Source of the DNA: Zonotrichia leucophrys gambelii
Lineage: Eukaryota > Chordata > Aves > Passeriformes > Passerellidae
DNA: 64,000 nucleotides
NCBI RefSeq assembly: GCF_028769735.1
Contig: NW_026992289.1
Coordinates: 124,001 to 188,000, forward strand
Direction: 5' to 3'
Shown here: positions 30,320 to 41,167 of the stretch, in pieces
How the letters are laid out: the number at the start of each line of letters is the position of its first letter
Position numbering within the stretch: the first letter of the stretch is position 1
Translations under genes and position numbers: made by a program
Notes under the pieces: generated by a model
Seen by the model: the letters and a program-made list of their open reading frames with translations, nothing else
The model's database searches: none
Told to the model about the DNA's origin: nothing

Positions 30320-31574
30320 ATGTGTTTAATTGCTTTGAGAACGCTATTAGTAATTGTGCTAACGTTATGGTCATTAATGTCTTTGGGATATGGAATGCAA
30401 AATGATCAACCAACTATTCTTCATTCTAGAATGAAGAGAGAGGTACAAGCAGAAACACAGATGATAAAGGTTTCTAATGCAGTTCGGGCTGAGAATGTAA
30501 TGATTGGATTAGTCAAAGATTTTGCCAAAATGCAAAACACCAGTAGAATAACTGCCTGCCAATATCAAAGGCAGCAGGGGACCCAGTAAATTGGGGAATA
30601 ATAACATCAAAACTACAGGAAATACAAAAGAACAAAACGATTGCATGTAAACAGGTACCCGAATCAAGACAAGTAATCAAGGAAACTTGGGAGAAAATAG
30701 GAACATGGATGAGACCCATGAGCCAGAAAGACTATATTCTAAGTGATGGCATACTAGGAACCCCTATGGGAGAATCAGGAGGCATCACACAATGGCAATG
30801 CTATTTACCACACTATAAAAAGATTATAGAAAATGTTACAGAAACCACTCTGGTATGGAAGTGTGAGGCCAAGGATCAGAAAGATTAGATAGAGCCTTGG
30901 CACAGTGCGTGGTCTGTGAGTATTCTTCAAAGATTCCAATATATGGCAAACACCCCTTGGTGTATTAAGTGAGAAGGCCCTGAGAATGAAACAGACCCAG
31001 CAGTAATGTACACTGCCACCAGTAGCAGAACGAGGGCAAAGTAAGTTGGTGGGCATGTAATAAAACTTATGACTGCACTTCTGTTGATGCAGAGATAAAA
31101 CAGATGCCACCCCTGGCAATAGCCCTACAAATTGGTTGTGCTTGCAGAGGGATCGAACATAAACAAGGCAAAATGAATTATAAAGTAGTTGTAGGATATG
31201 CCAGGATTACAATCCTAAATCCAGGACAATTTGTATGGGAAACAAGCGATGGTACCTGGACAACACATCTGCCTGTAGATGGGAAAGTAAAGGAAATTAC
31301 TTTAGGCCTCCCAACCTTATGTCCAATTTGGAAAAAGTCTCCTTTTAATGGAAAACATGAACTTCTGCAGATAAGAGCAAGACGAGAAGTTCTAGACAAT
31401 GAAAATCCAGATGACACTTGGCAAGAACCCTTTAGTGGAGTGAAATTTGGGTGGACCCTGGAGTCTTTGCTTGGTCCTATAGCAAACTAACAGAGTAGAG
31501 AGATGCTGTACAAACTTACAGGTCAGGTAGACAGACTGGCAAGAGTCACCCAGGAAGGATTTAAAGAACTAAAA
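30320..31574 (+). pseudogene. env: env surface subunit and start of TM (P7)
   Basis: It begins MCLIALRTLLVIVLTLWSL, a signal-peptide-like start, then an RMKRE basic site. After a frameshift near 30570 it continues through several stops. The frame 31104-31490 contains IGCACRGIEH, a basic RARR motif near 31380, and a hydrophobic FGWTLESLLGPIA near 31450. The last codons (DRLARVTQEGFKEL) belong to the TM heptad region, where P8 inserted. The rest of TM is at 40206-40656. Confidence 0.8.
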
Positions 31575-31967
31575 TGAGACAGAGTAAGGATCCATCCTGA
31601 ACTAGGTGAAGTGTCTGAGAGAGGTGAAGGGTCTGTGGAGCTAAAGCTGAAGGAGAGGCCGCGTTCCAGAGACAGCAAGGAGACAGAGAAAGAAAAACAG
31701 AAAAACCACGAGGTCAATCTGCCCCCAACCTAGGAATTCCTCCGATAAAGAAGAATTAGTGCTAAGTGTCATGCAAGATGAATATGTATGAACTTATTGT
31801 GAAACTGTATGCATATGCATTTGGAAGGGAGATAAAAGGAGGTCTGAAATCTTCAGGAGTACGCATGCCCTTTTGGGGAGTCTTGCGTCCGGCGCGCGTC
31901 GTAAATAAACATACCAGGCTTTACAACTTTTACAAGTTGTGAGGTTTCTTCTTTTCTCTGGAAAACA
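31575..31967 (+). mobile_element. 5' LTR of P8, 393 bp
   Basis: It starts TGAGACAGAGTAAGG and ends CTGGAAAACA, with GATAAAAGG as a possible TATA box near 31832 and AATAAACATACC near 31902. Confidence 0.9.
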
Positions 31968-31970
31968 TTT

Positions 31971-31988
31971 TGGCGAGCCAAGGCAGGA
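31971..31988 (+). promoter_or_regulatory. PBS, tRNA-Arg-like
   Basis: TGGCGAGCCAAGGCAGGA follows the LTR by three bases. It resembles the tRNA-Arg(ACG) complement TGGCGAGCCAGCCAGGAG with a small change in the middle. Confidence 0.7.
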
Positions 31989-32203
31989 GTTCTCTGTCCC
32001 CGCGGGGGCAGGGGGGATAGACGGACCTCCATGGCGCGCCCCAGGATTTTTTCCTGGTGGGGCTCCGCTTGTCTCAACTTGCCACCTGCGAGGACAGACA
32101 ATGACCCGCTGGCCTGCGGAGGAAGATGGTATGTACTATGGGGCCCCAGGGGGGGAGGAAGGAGAGAAAGGGAGTAAATCACCCAGAGACGTCTGGGTTC
32201 ATG

Positions 32204-32380
32204 GGTTCAGCTGATAGAGCAGCTGTATTAGAGATGGGGTTCAGCTGATAGAGCAGCTGTATTAGAGGCCGGGTTCGTCGTTCTGATAGAGCAGACCGCT
32301 AGCGGCTTTGGGGGTAAGCCGGGTGAACCCGTGTATGTGTGTATTGAGGATTCATAGTTCTGATAGAGCAGAACTGGTGA
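32204..32380 (+). repeat. Direct repeats with CTGATAGAGCAG core
   Basis: Two nearly identical 35-bp copies (GTTCAGCTGATAGAGCAG, then CTGTATTAGAG) start at 32204 and 32239. Two diverged copies contain CTGATAGAGCAG near 32283 and 32360. CTG/CAG arms make each core a small hairpin. The P5 leader has one such core. Confidence 0.75.
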
Positions 32381-33564
32381 GCCCGTGTGTTTTGTTCGTG
32401 TGTGTGATGTCCGGACACTGTGTTGTTGTATGGTTAATGTGTGTGGCCAGTGCACTGTGTTTGTGATCGTGCAGGTGATATGTGTATGGTGTATAAAAGA
32501 GAGTAAATCTACAGTGCCCTACAGTGCGGGGGGTCAGTACTCCCCGTGTTTGAAGCAGCCGAGTGAGGCCAGAGGCACCGGCTGCAGCAAGCTGCGGGGG
32601 CAGAGAGAGAAGTGCCCCGTGGAGAAGCGAGTGGAGGAATGTCAGTGATGGTATTTATAGTGTTTGAATGTAGTGATTTGTGTAGATTTGGTACATTTTA
32701 ACCGTGAGTATGAGCTCAGAGAGTTCCTTTGCCTTGGATGTTTGGACTTGATCTCTAGACTGTGTGCTGTTATTTTGATTGTGTCCAGGAAAAATTGATT
32801 TGAGTAAATGCCGAATTATAGTGTGCTGTGTTGTGTTGAGAAAAGTGAGCACTTTGAGAAATATGCCCTTTCCCGGTGATTTTTGTGTGGTGATTTTCTT
32901 CCGCTGCATTGTGGTAATTTGATTCTCAGATTGTATAGTGGTGTTTGTGGAGATTTTAAGATTTTGTTGCAACAAGAGTAGCATTTTACATAGGAGAACA
33001 ATAGTACGGTGATTTATGTTTCACTTCGATAAAGTGAGTTAAAGGAATTCCAAGAATTCTCCCCCTCATAGTAATTCAAGCCTTGGCTCTAGTGAATTTG
33101 AGATAAAGGTGGGGGGGGAGAGTGCGTGTGTCTGTGGGCATATCAGAGTTTCGGCTGTGACTAGCACAGCCTTTTTGCAAAGCAGCAAAACAAGTGTAAG
33201 TAGACACAGTGCTTAATTAGATTGTGCAAGAAGAGAACTAGAAAAGACTGATATTTTGTAAAACAGAGTTTATATAGAAGAGGTGAATGAGATGAATTAG
33301 TTAATGAGACTTATGAGATTTGTGAGACTTCAGTTGGTACTGCAGTAAGTCTTTACTGGAAACAATCTGCTGTAGGGATTTAAAGTTCTCTGTAACAAAC
33401 AGAATAGCCTGCCTTTGTGAGCAATTTCGGGGAGCCTTTGGTACATCAAGAGGCTGGCACGCTGTGTGAGGTGACAGTGGCTGCGCCCTGGGCACAGGGA
33501 CAGCTCTGGCTGCCCTGTCTCCCCAGGGAACACAGGAATGGCCTGTGGGCAAAAGCTGGATGTG

Positions 33565-33720
33565 CAGGTATTATTGCAGTGCGGTGTTTATGAGAAACAC
33601 TGGTATTGCTGTTTTGCTATTCCAATAAGTGTCAGGGTACACGCCCCGAGCGTAAATTAGAGGTTTCTGGTCAAGCAGATTCAGAACCTAAGGTCTTAGA
33701 GCTTGTGTGTAGGAATCACA
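33565..33720 (+). pseudogene. Cys-rich leader ORF, broken copy
   Basis: The reading LLQCGVYEKHWYCC, then after an indel ECQGT-like and QADSEPKVLELVCRN-like residues, aligns with the minus-strand ORF at 20754-20963. Stops and a frameshift prevent expression of the whole. Confidence 0.5.
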
Positions 33721-33934
33721 TCTGATACCTGCCACCTGGAGCTGTGTGTATAGGAGGAAAACTGAGAAACTACTGTGAAGGTCTGTAAAAAGGTTCAAAT
33801 GGAAGCGAGATAGGGCAAGGAGAAATAAATAATGAGAACTGACCAGAACAAACAGGTTCCTAAATTAGCCCCTTTTGAGAGGGGCTCGCTGGGAGGAGGT
33901 TGCCAGTAAGAGCAGCTCAGAAAATAAAACGATT

Positions 33935-34339
33935 TATAGTGCTTCATTGCTGTTAGTACTGTTTTATAATAGGAAGATAAGTGAGATAGTTTTTGTATGC
34001 TGAAATGTCTTTTGTTTTAAGAAATCACCCAGAATGACAAAGAGACTGTGAGATCAGACCGCTCTCTGGTCTTGGCCCTTGAAAAGGAAAACAAGGCAAA
34101 GAAAAAGCAAATCAAACATGTTGTTCAGCATGCAGCATAAGATAGCAACATATGAAATCAGGCAAGGATTATCACGCTGAAATGCGAAGCAATCACAGTT
34201 CGCAAAATGAGTACATATGATTTGTAAAGGCTTCCTCCCAAGGTAAGGGAGGAGGAGTAAAGGTAATCTTCCCAAAAGGGAAGAATTTTTGTCAGCACAA
34301 GGGTCATGTGTTCAGTTTTAAATAAAGCTTTAGTACCTG
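33935..34339 (+). pseudogene. gag: gag relics (P8)
   Basis: Bases 34020-34110 (AGAATGACAAAGAGACTGTG, GGTCTTGGCCCTTGAAAA) match the minus-strand P5 gag on either side of its solo LTR. No open frame remains, and capsid and nucleocapsid are missing. Confidence 0.55.
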
Positions 34340-37300
34340 TAGAGAATGTTTATGTTGTAGTGTGGGGAATGAACAACTGGCCAGTCTGAAAAGGCATACT
34401 TTTGCAAACCTTTAAAGTAACATGTGTACTATGTGTACCTACAAGCTTTTGTACAATTCGCTCAATTTGCTAAACATTCTCAAGTGAGAAAGGTTACTCT
34501 GGAGGCAAATAATATCAAGATGTTAGGCTTAATATTAACAGACACTGAAATTAAGAAAGACATTAGTAAGGAGATATTAGAATAAGTAAATAAGTGTTTT
34601 CAAGGGTATGGGCCTCTGCTGCACCAGGGAGAGTGAAAGATGCTCCCCCATGGGATGCTCCCCCATCAAGCTTAATGAAAGAACACAACCAGTGAGAACT
34701 CAGTAGTACCCTCAAAAAGAAGGTAAGGAAGGAATCAGTCCAATAACTGGTAGTACTGGATTAAGGGCTGTCAATAAGATAACACAGAATTTGTACCCTG
34801 TGGTAGCAAATCCATAGACCTTACTAACTTGTTTAACACCTGAGCTAACCTGGTTCACTGTTTTAGGCCTAAGAGATGCCTTCTTTTGCCTCCCTATCCA
34901 CGAAGCCAGCCAGAACATTTTTGCATTCAAACACAAGCTCACACAGTCCATGTGCCTGAAGGCTTCAAAATTCTCCACTCCGATTGGAGAACAGCTTGCA
35001 AGGACCCAGAGTCCCGGGAAGCTCCACAAGAGGAAAGGAAGCTGTTGCAGTACATAGATGATCTTCTAGTAGCCACTCGGACGAGAGAAGCAAGAGAAGC
35101 CTAGACAGGAAGCCTTTTGAATTTCCTAGAACTCCAAGGATGCTGAGTCTCAAAGAAAAAGGCACAGGTAGTGAAACAGAAGGTAATCTACCTGGAGTAA
35201 GAAGTGAGTGCTGAGCAGCAGACTTTAAGGCAGGGAAGCCTTATGCCAAACCCTGAACCCCAGACAACGAAAGAACTCCAAACCTTCTTAGGCATGGCAG
35301 AGTAGTGCCAGCTGTGGGTTCATAATTATGGACTGTTCGCCAGACCCCTCTGTGCTCTTATTGCCAATGAGAACTGAGATCTCCAGTGGACAAGAGACAC
35401 CACACAGGCCTTTCGCCAGCTAGAGAGTCCCCTCATGTCGGCTCCAGCTTTGAAACTTGCAGATGTATGTAAAGCATTCTTTCTATTTTTCCACGCAAGG
35501 AATTGCCCTGAGAATATTTGCTCAGGACTTGAGTCCATACCGGAGGGCAGTCGCTTACTTCTCTAAGCAACTAGATGCAACAGCTGAACGATAGCCAGAC
35601 TGCCTCAGAGCTGTAGCAGCAGTTGTGCTGAACATTCAAGAGGCACGCAAGTTTACCCTGGGACAAAAATGACTGTGCTAGTGTCCCACACAGTGTCCGC
35701 AGTACTGGAAGTAAAGGGTGGCCACTGGCTTCTCACCAGAGAGGTTTCTGAAATACCAGGCCATCATGGTAGCAGTACACCACGATTGCCTGGAGACCAT
35801 TGAAGCTACCTACTCCAGCCGCCCAGACTTAAAGGACACTCCTCCAGACTATGCAGAGACCTGGTTCACTGACAAGAAAGCGACATTGCAAAATTCACAG
35901 TGACTACCTGCAGAGAAGTAATAGAGTCTGGACCCTTACCAACAGGTACCTCTGCACAAGATGCTGAGATAAATGCATGGACCCATGCCTTATAAACAGC
36001 AAAAGGCATTCAGAGTTGTGCATGCACATGGAGCCATCTGGAAGGAGAGGGGACTGCAGACCTCACAGGGAAAGAAGAGACAATCCAGCTGCTGGAAGTA
36101 GTTCAGCTACCTGAAAAAGCATATTAAGGCACACCAGAGAGTGAGCTTAAAATTAGAGGAAAGAAATGAGCTGGCAGATAGAGAGGCAAAGAAAGCAGCA
36201 AAGGGTGAGGTACAAATTTTCCTTGAAGGTAAGCCATAATACAATAATACTAATCAAAAGAGACGTACAACTGCAAGGGGTGGGCTACCATTGAAAGAGA
36301 GCTAGTAATCCCTTCCCATTTTCGTGGTTACTAGTGAAGGAAGGGCACTAGAAAACACACTAGGGCCTAATTACTTAAAGCCTTTTATAGAGTGTAGCTC
36401 CTTTCTCAAAATGACCAAGGCTGCGAGTGACACAGAGTGCACTGGAATGAAGTGTTGAATTTGAAGTAGTAATTCCCACAGGCTTTCTAGAACACACATC
36501 TGATTGAAAAGACTGTTGTATCATTGTCAGGAATCTATATGCCACTCTCACTCAGGTGAGCTGATAATGTGATCCTTGCCTCCAGACTAACCTCAAAATA
36601 CCCCCGGGCCAAAACTCGGTCAAACTAGGAGAGGCCATGGGCCTGTACAGCAGTGGCAAATCAACTTTTCAGAACTCCCAAGGAAAGGGGGGTATCAGTA
36701 TTTACTGGTATTAATAGATACATTTTCAGGGTGGCCAGAAACATTCCCCACCAGAACTGTCAAAGCTCAAGAGGTGACCAGATCATTTTCACAAGAGATA
36801 ATACCACGCTTCAGAGTTCCAGCCACAATATCCTCAGATAAAGAATCACCTTTCATTTCCAAAATAGTACAACAGATTAGAAGCCATCTGGGCATAGATT
36901 AAGAACTTCACACCCCATACCGCCCCCAATCAAGCGGCCAGGGGGAGAGAATGAATCATTTGATTAAGCAGCAAATCATAAGACTGGGGCAAGAAGCTCT
37001 TCCACTAGCACTATTGCAAATTCAAACTAAACCTTTTGAGCTAAAGGAATGCTGAATCCTTTTGGAATGCCTTATAAAAGACCATAGAATACAAGAGGAA
37101 TGTCCAGAATGTCCACTTACATGGTGGCATTAAGCAAACAGCTCAGAGTAATTGAGAAACTTGTGGCTGGAACTCAGAGCAGGGAGTTGGATAGCCTGGG
37201 GTTGATGTATATGTTAAGTCTCTTACAGAGAAGACTTCGGAACCACAGTGGGAGAGACCACTGCAAGTACCTCTCACCACCTTCACTGCAATCAAAATCA

Positions 37301-37411
37301 AGGAGCAGAATGCTGGATCCATCACTCTCGGGTGAAGAAGGCCCAGAAGCCCCTTCAGGAGTGACACCAGGAGACAATGAACTGAGACTAAAACTTATTC
37401 GGGCAAAATGA
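34340..37411 (+). pseudogene. pol: pol (P8), heavily decayed
   Basis: The same pol lineage as P3. RT pieces: LRDAFFCLPIHEA near 34870 and YIDD at 35051-35062. Connection: AVAYFSKQLDA-like near 35550. RNase H: WFTD near 35860, with most of the following acidic motifs lost. Integrase: DTFSGWPE-like near 36720 (one Asp kept) and SSDK-like near 36833. The C-terminal domain is at 37200-37330. No frame exceeds about 100 codons. Confidence 0.8.
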
Positions 37412-37439
37412 GTATATTGCGGTCGGGAGTAGCTCATAC

Positions 37440-39541
37440 TTTAGTGTACAGAATTGTTTTGTATGGAATTATAACTGAAGTTTTAGAACTAGAGAGTACC
37501 TCTACCTAAAGCAATGCTGAATGGCCTTGGTCCCTGGCATTTAATCAGTATACTAGATCCATAGGAAAACCTTTTGAGATAAAGAAGGTTTATATTAAAT
37601 ATATCTACTGTAGTAATCCACGAGAATCAAGTATGTGAAGAGTAAGAATAGCAAGAACAGGAGCTGTGAACACTTCAAGGAATCTGAAGAGGAGAAATCA
37701 AAGTAAAGTGCTTAGTCATCAATAGGATGGCTTATGAGAGACCAGATGTAATTAGTGTCTGAACCTCCCCTAGTGTAAGGAGCCAGCTCTCCTGGTGCCT
37801 AGAACCAGGAACACCAAGAAATCAGTTTCCTTAAGTCATTTTCCAAGCTGGTTAGCTGAACCCCCAGGCAATGGCTAGTAAAGGGTGCTGAACTGCAGTT
37901 GGTAAATTAACCCAAGCAAGGAAGGTAATTTTCCTTATTTATAGCTGTCCCTTTTCCTACTGAGATTTAGATCAGTGATTGTCCCAGTCTGAAGCAGTTG
38001 GATTCTGCTTAAAAGAAGTAGAGAGAGAGACCCTCTCAGAGCTCAGCAGCAGGCTGTAAGATTTTGAGCATCACTTTTGTGCTGAGTGTTTCAGTAGCAG
38101 AAACCTGATCCCAGTTTCTTCTGAGGCACTGCAATGAATTTAGGCTTTTCTCTCAAGATTTCCTCTCCATTATCCTCTGCCCTGAACACAGTATCTTAGC
38201 TAGGGGCAAGGTGGGTGAAGTTTTGTAGACCAGGAGAGACATTCCTGCTTGCCGCACATCTGAGAAATCAAGTGCTTTGGAAGGAGAGGGAGAAGTTAAA
38301 TTCCCTGAAGTCTCTACATTTCAGAATAAACATCTGCCTCTAGTATAATCTAAACCTCTGTCAGATACACTTGTGAAGTGTGTCTGAATTTGTAGTATGA
38401 GCCCAGCACATCCCTCTGGCAGGGAGGGATGATCATAGACAGAAAGCAGTTCCTGTTCCCCATAACAAACATCTAGCTGGCATATTAGGGACAAGATTAA
38501 GAGTTTTAAATGGAATTGATTCAGAAATACTGATGAATAAACTGGCTGCTGCAGCAGGTAGCCTAACAAAATTGAAGCAACCTTTATAGTAATCTCTATT
38601 GGCATTAAGAACGAGCCAGTGACAGATTTCAAAAGTACTGCCAAAGTAAAGAAGTATGAAGAGGCCGGGGACCAAGACCACAAATTGATAGTAGAAGCAC
38701 TTAGTATAGTTCAAGATAATGTGTCTTTAGCTTTCAGTTGTATACAAGCACAGTTATGGATACAAGCAACAGCAGCTCTGATCATATAAGAAAGAGGTAA
38801 AAGTAATTTTCCAGCTGAAATTCAGAAAATTGAATGGGATAATGCAATTGATTTTGAAAGAAAGTTTTAATCCTGGTGGACTATGGTGAATTTCACCTAT
38901 GATCCTATTTCTAATGTGGCCACTGCCTTTGTGCTTACCATATGTAATGCCACTGTTTATGTTATCCATCCCATCATTGCCCTAAGATTAAACCATGAAG
39001 AAACAACACTCTATCCTTCAGAACATAGAGTGTGGGCACGAAAAGATGAATGAAAAGTAGCAGATAGTAAACTTAGAATCCTGCATTACTAGAGAACAAA
39101 TGGGATTCATTTGTGAAAGCAATACTGCTAATGCCCAGGATGTGTTTAGACACTGAACAGGGTATTTGTCACTTTGAAATTCATCCAGTCACTGACCAGA
39201 AAACTGTGCTCGTATATACTAGAAAAGGGTGTATGTTTGAGAACTGCTTATGCTGCTGTACAAATTGATAACAATGATGTTATTCTGTCTAGTAGAAACC
39301 ATTCTAATCTCTGTATTTGTATTTGTAATTTTGTTAAGGTTATTGGGTGTGATTTTTCGTATTTAGTACCAGTAACATCCCACCAGCTGATTACAGCCAA
39401 TTACACAATGTATCACAGACTACCACCTACCCCTATCGGGGCGAACCTTACATTGGTAAAACAATTAATTAAAACCTTAATTACTGTCCAACATGATACA
39501 AAGGAAATAACCAGAGTTCTACAAAGAATAAAATACGGATA
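37440..39541 (+). pseudogene. env: env (P8), decayed
   Basis: The reading RVLNGIDSEILMNKL near 38495 matches the post-cleavage TM sequence of P3 (13685). VNFTYDP near 38890 and the frame 39174-39542 (IGCDFSYLVPVTSHQL, then PIGANLTLVKQLIKT) continue the same env type. About 1 kb before 38400 has only short, unaligned frames and may be degraded SU. It is unlike the P7 env although the pol genes are related. Confidence 0.65.
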
Positions 39542-39798
39542 ATCACTAGTGAGATGTGATCTTTGGGTGATCACCAACTGCAAATGGAATCTTTGATAAG
39601 TTGTGCCACCCTATTCTAGTTTTACTAATATTAGTTGAGATAAGCTTAGGATTATCTATTACATTGTTAATTTAGAACTGGAAGATACTACAACGAATGG
39701 CTGTACTAACCTCTTTATCAAACGTACATAGTGAAGCATTAAAAGACACTAATTGTCGTAGAAATTTTCCTTAAGTAAAAGAATTTACTTATTTCCTA

Positions 39799-39812
39799 GG
39801 AAAGGGGGGAAA
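39799..39812 (+). promoter_or_regulatory. Polypurine tract of P8
   Basis: GGAAAGGGGGGAAA lies directly before the LTR start TGAGACAG. Confidence 0.8.
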
Positions 39813-40205
39813 TGAGACAGAGTAAGGATCCATCCTGAACTAGGTGAAGTGTCTGAGAGAGGTGAAGGGTCTGTGGAGCTAAAGCTGAAGGAGAGGCCGC
39901 GTTCCAGAGACAGCAAGGAGACAGAGAAAGAAAAACAGAAAAACCACGAGGTCAATCTGCCCCCAACCTAGGAATTCCTCTGATAAAGAAGAATTAGTGC
40001 TAAGTGTCATGCAAGATGAATATGTATGAACTTATTGTGAAACTGTATGCATATGCATTTGGAAGGGGGATAAAAGGAGGTCTGAAATCTTCAGGAGTAC
40101 GCATGCCCTTTTGGGGAGTCTTGCGTCCAGCGCGCGTCGTAATAAAGCATACCAGGCTTTACAACTTTTACAAGTTGTGAGGTTTCTTCTTTTCTCCGCA
40201 AAACA
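39813..40205 (+). mobile_element. 3' LTR of P8, 393 bp
   Basis: It has the same length as the 5' LTR. The differences are scattered and include the poly(A) region (GTAATAAAGCATACC here, GTAAATAAACATACC in the 5' LTR). Confidence 0.9.
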
Positions 40206-40656
40206 AAATGTACAATTACAAGCCACCACAAAAATGACTTTAAAAAATCGATTAGCCCTAGATTTGTTGCTCCTGAAAGAGCATGGAGTGTGTGGATTTT
40301 TAAAGGGACAGATTGATCATTGCTGCGTTCATATCCCAAATGTAACTGTAGATGTATAATATGACATCAATCAGTTGAAACAAATAGAGCATGAAGCACA
40401 ACAAGAGCAAAAGGATTTGACAACAAGCTGGTTAGGAAAAATCTTTAAAGGGTTAGGGTGGAATGTGAGTTCAAGGATTAAATCTATCATTGAGAGTGTG
40501 ATAATCTTACTAATTGTATTCTTAGCAATTTGGTTAGTTTACAGCATCTTAAAGGGAGAGATACAGAAGAAAACGTCTTGGAACCAGAAGATAATAAAGG
40601 CACTGACACGAGATCCATGCCCACCATCTTCTGGTTCTCAAGTTTTTGAGGAATAA
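40206..40656 (+). pseudogene. env: env TM subunit, end (P7)
   Basis: One frame with a single stop at 40357-40359. It contains [17 protein letters not shown] followed by a Cys pair (HCC), a gammaretrovirus-type TM segment around the disulfide loop, although the loop is longer than the usual C-x6-CC. A membrane anchor follows (IIESVIILLIVFLAIWLVYSI near 40490-40550), then a short cytoplasmic tail. It completes the env begun at 30320. Confidence 0.85.
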
Positions 40657-40708
40657 AGGACTGTATCAAGTGAAAACACTTACACCTATAGTGAAGTGAA
40701 AATGCTTT

Positions 40709-40722
40709 CAAAGCGGGGAGAA
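40709..40722 (+). promoter_or_regulatory. Polypurine tract of P7
   Basis: CAAAGCGGGGAGAA lies directly before the LTR start TGATAGTG. Confidence 0.8.
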
Positions 40723-41132
40723 TGATAGTGGAGCCCTGGAAAAAGTTAAAGACAGAATCTAAAAATGTTAAGCTTTGTGTGTTCCTAGATCAACTGCACC
40801 TGCGTAAGCAGTATGATAAATGATATAATTGTTAGATGTGATGATTGTTTAGTAATTAAATATAATTATTATATAATCAAAAGAAGAATCATGAGAAACT
40901 ATGTTGGAAATTTAAGGGGGGGCTATGCTTAGCTGAAATCTATGTATACAATAGAAAAATATAAGTTTAATAATTAACACGAAAGTTATATAACGATAGA
41001 ATATAAAAACATGTTCATCTTGACTGTATGGTCGGAATCAGATTTGAGTTGTAATACCCCGATTCCCAGAGCTCTGAATAAAAGCACCTGCATATAATCG
41101 CTTATTTGATTATGTGTTTCTGAACGCTAACA
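40723..41132 (+). mobile_element. 3' LTR of P7, 410 bp
   Basis: It has the same length as the 5' LTR, starts TGATAGTGGAGCC and ends CGCTAACA. Confidence 0.9.
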
Positions 41133-41167
41133 GCTCAAGCTCTAAGGTTATTGTTATGCATTGTTTT

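Larger units (their letters stand above)
31989..33934 (+). other. Long leader of P8
   Basis: About 1.9 kb with no intact gene. It holds repeats built on CTGATAGAGCAG (32204-32380) and a frameshifted relic of the Cys-rich leader ORF (33565-33720). It aligns in pieces with the P5 leader. Confidence 0.6.
31575..40205 (+). mobile_element. Nested provirus (P8), defective interior
   Basis: Two 393-bp LTRs with about 7 differences by eye (roughly 2%) enclose a tRNA-Arg-like PBS, a leader of more than 2 kb, gag scraps, heavily broken pol, env pieces and a PPT. It lies inside the P7 env. The flanks AAAA and AAAT suggest a short A-rich target duplication, which cannot be sized exactly. The LTRs are much less changed relative to each other than the coding regions are from intact pol. 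Confidence 0.9.
23956..41132 (+). mobile_element. Gamma-like provirus (P7) with a nested provirus in env
   Basis: Two 410-bp LTRs (23956-24365, 40723-41132) enclose PBS, gag, pol, env and a polypurine tract in canonical order. Removing the nested provirus P8 (31575-40205) and a solo LTR (26472-26925) leaves about 8.1 kb, a normal proviral length. I count about 16 differences between the two LTRs (roughly 4%). The flanking bases are ACTC (left) and GCTC (right), a 4-bp duplication with one mismatch, as expected for class I. Confidence 0.9.
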
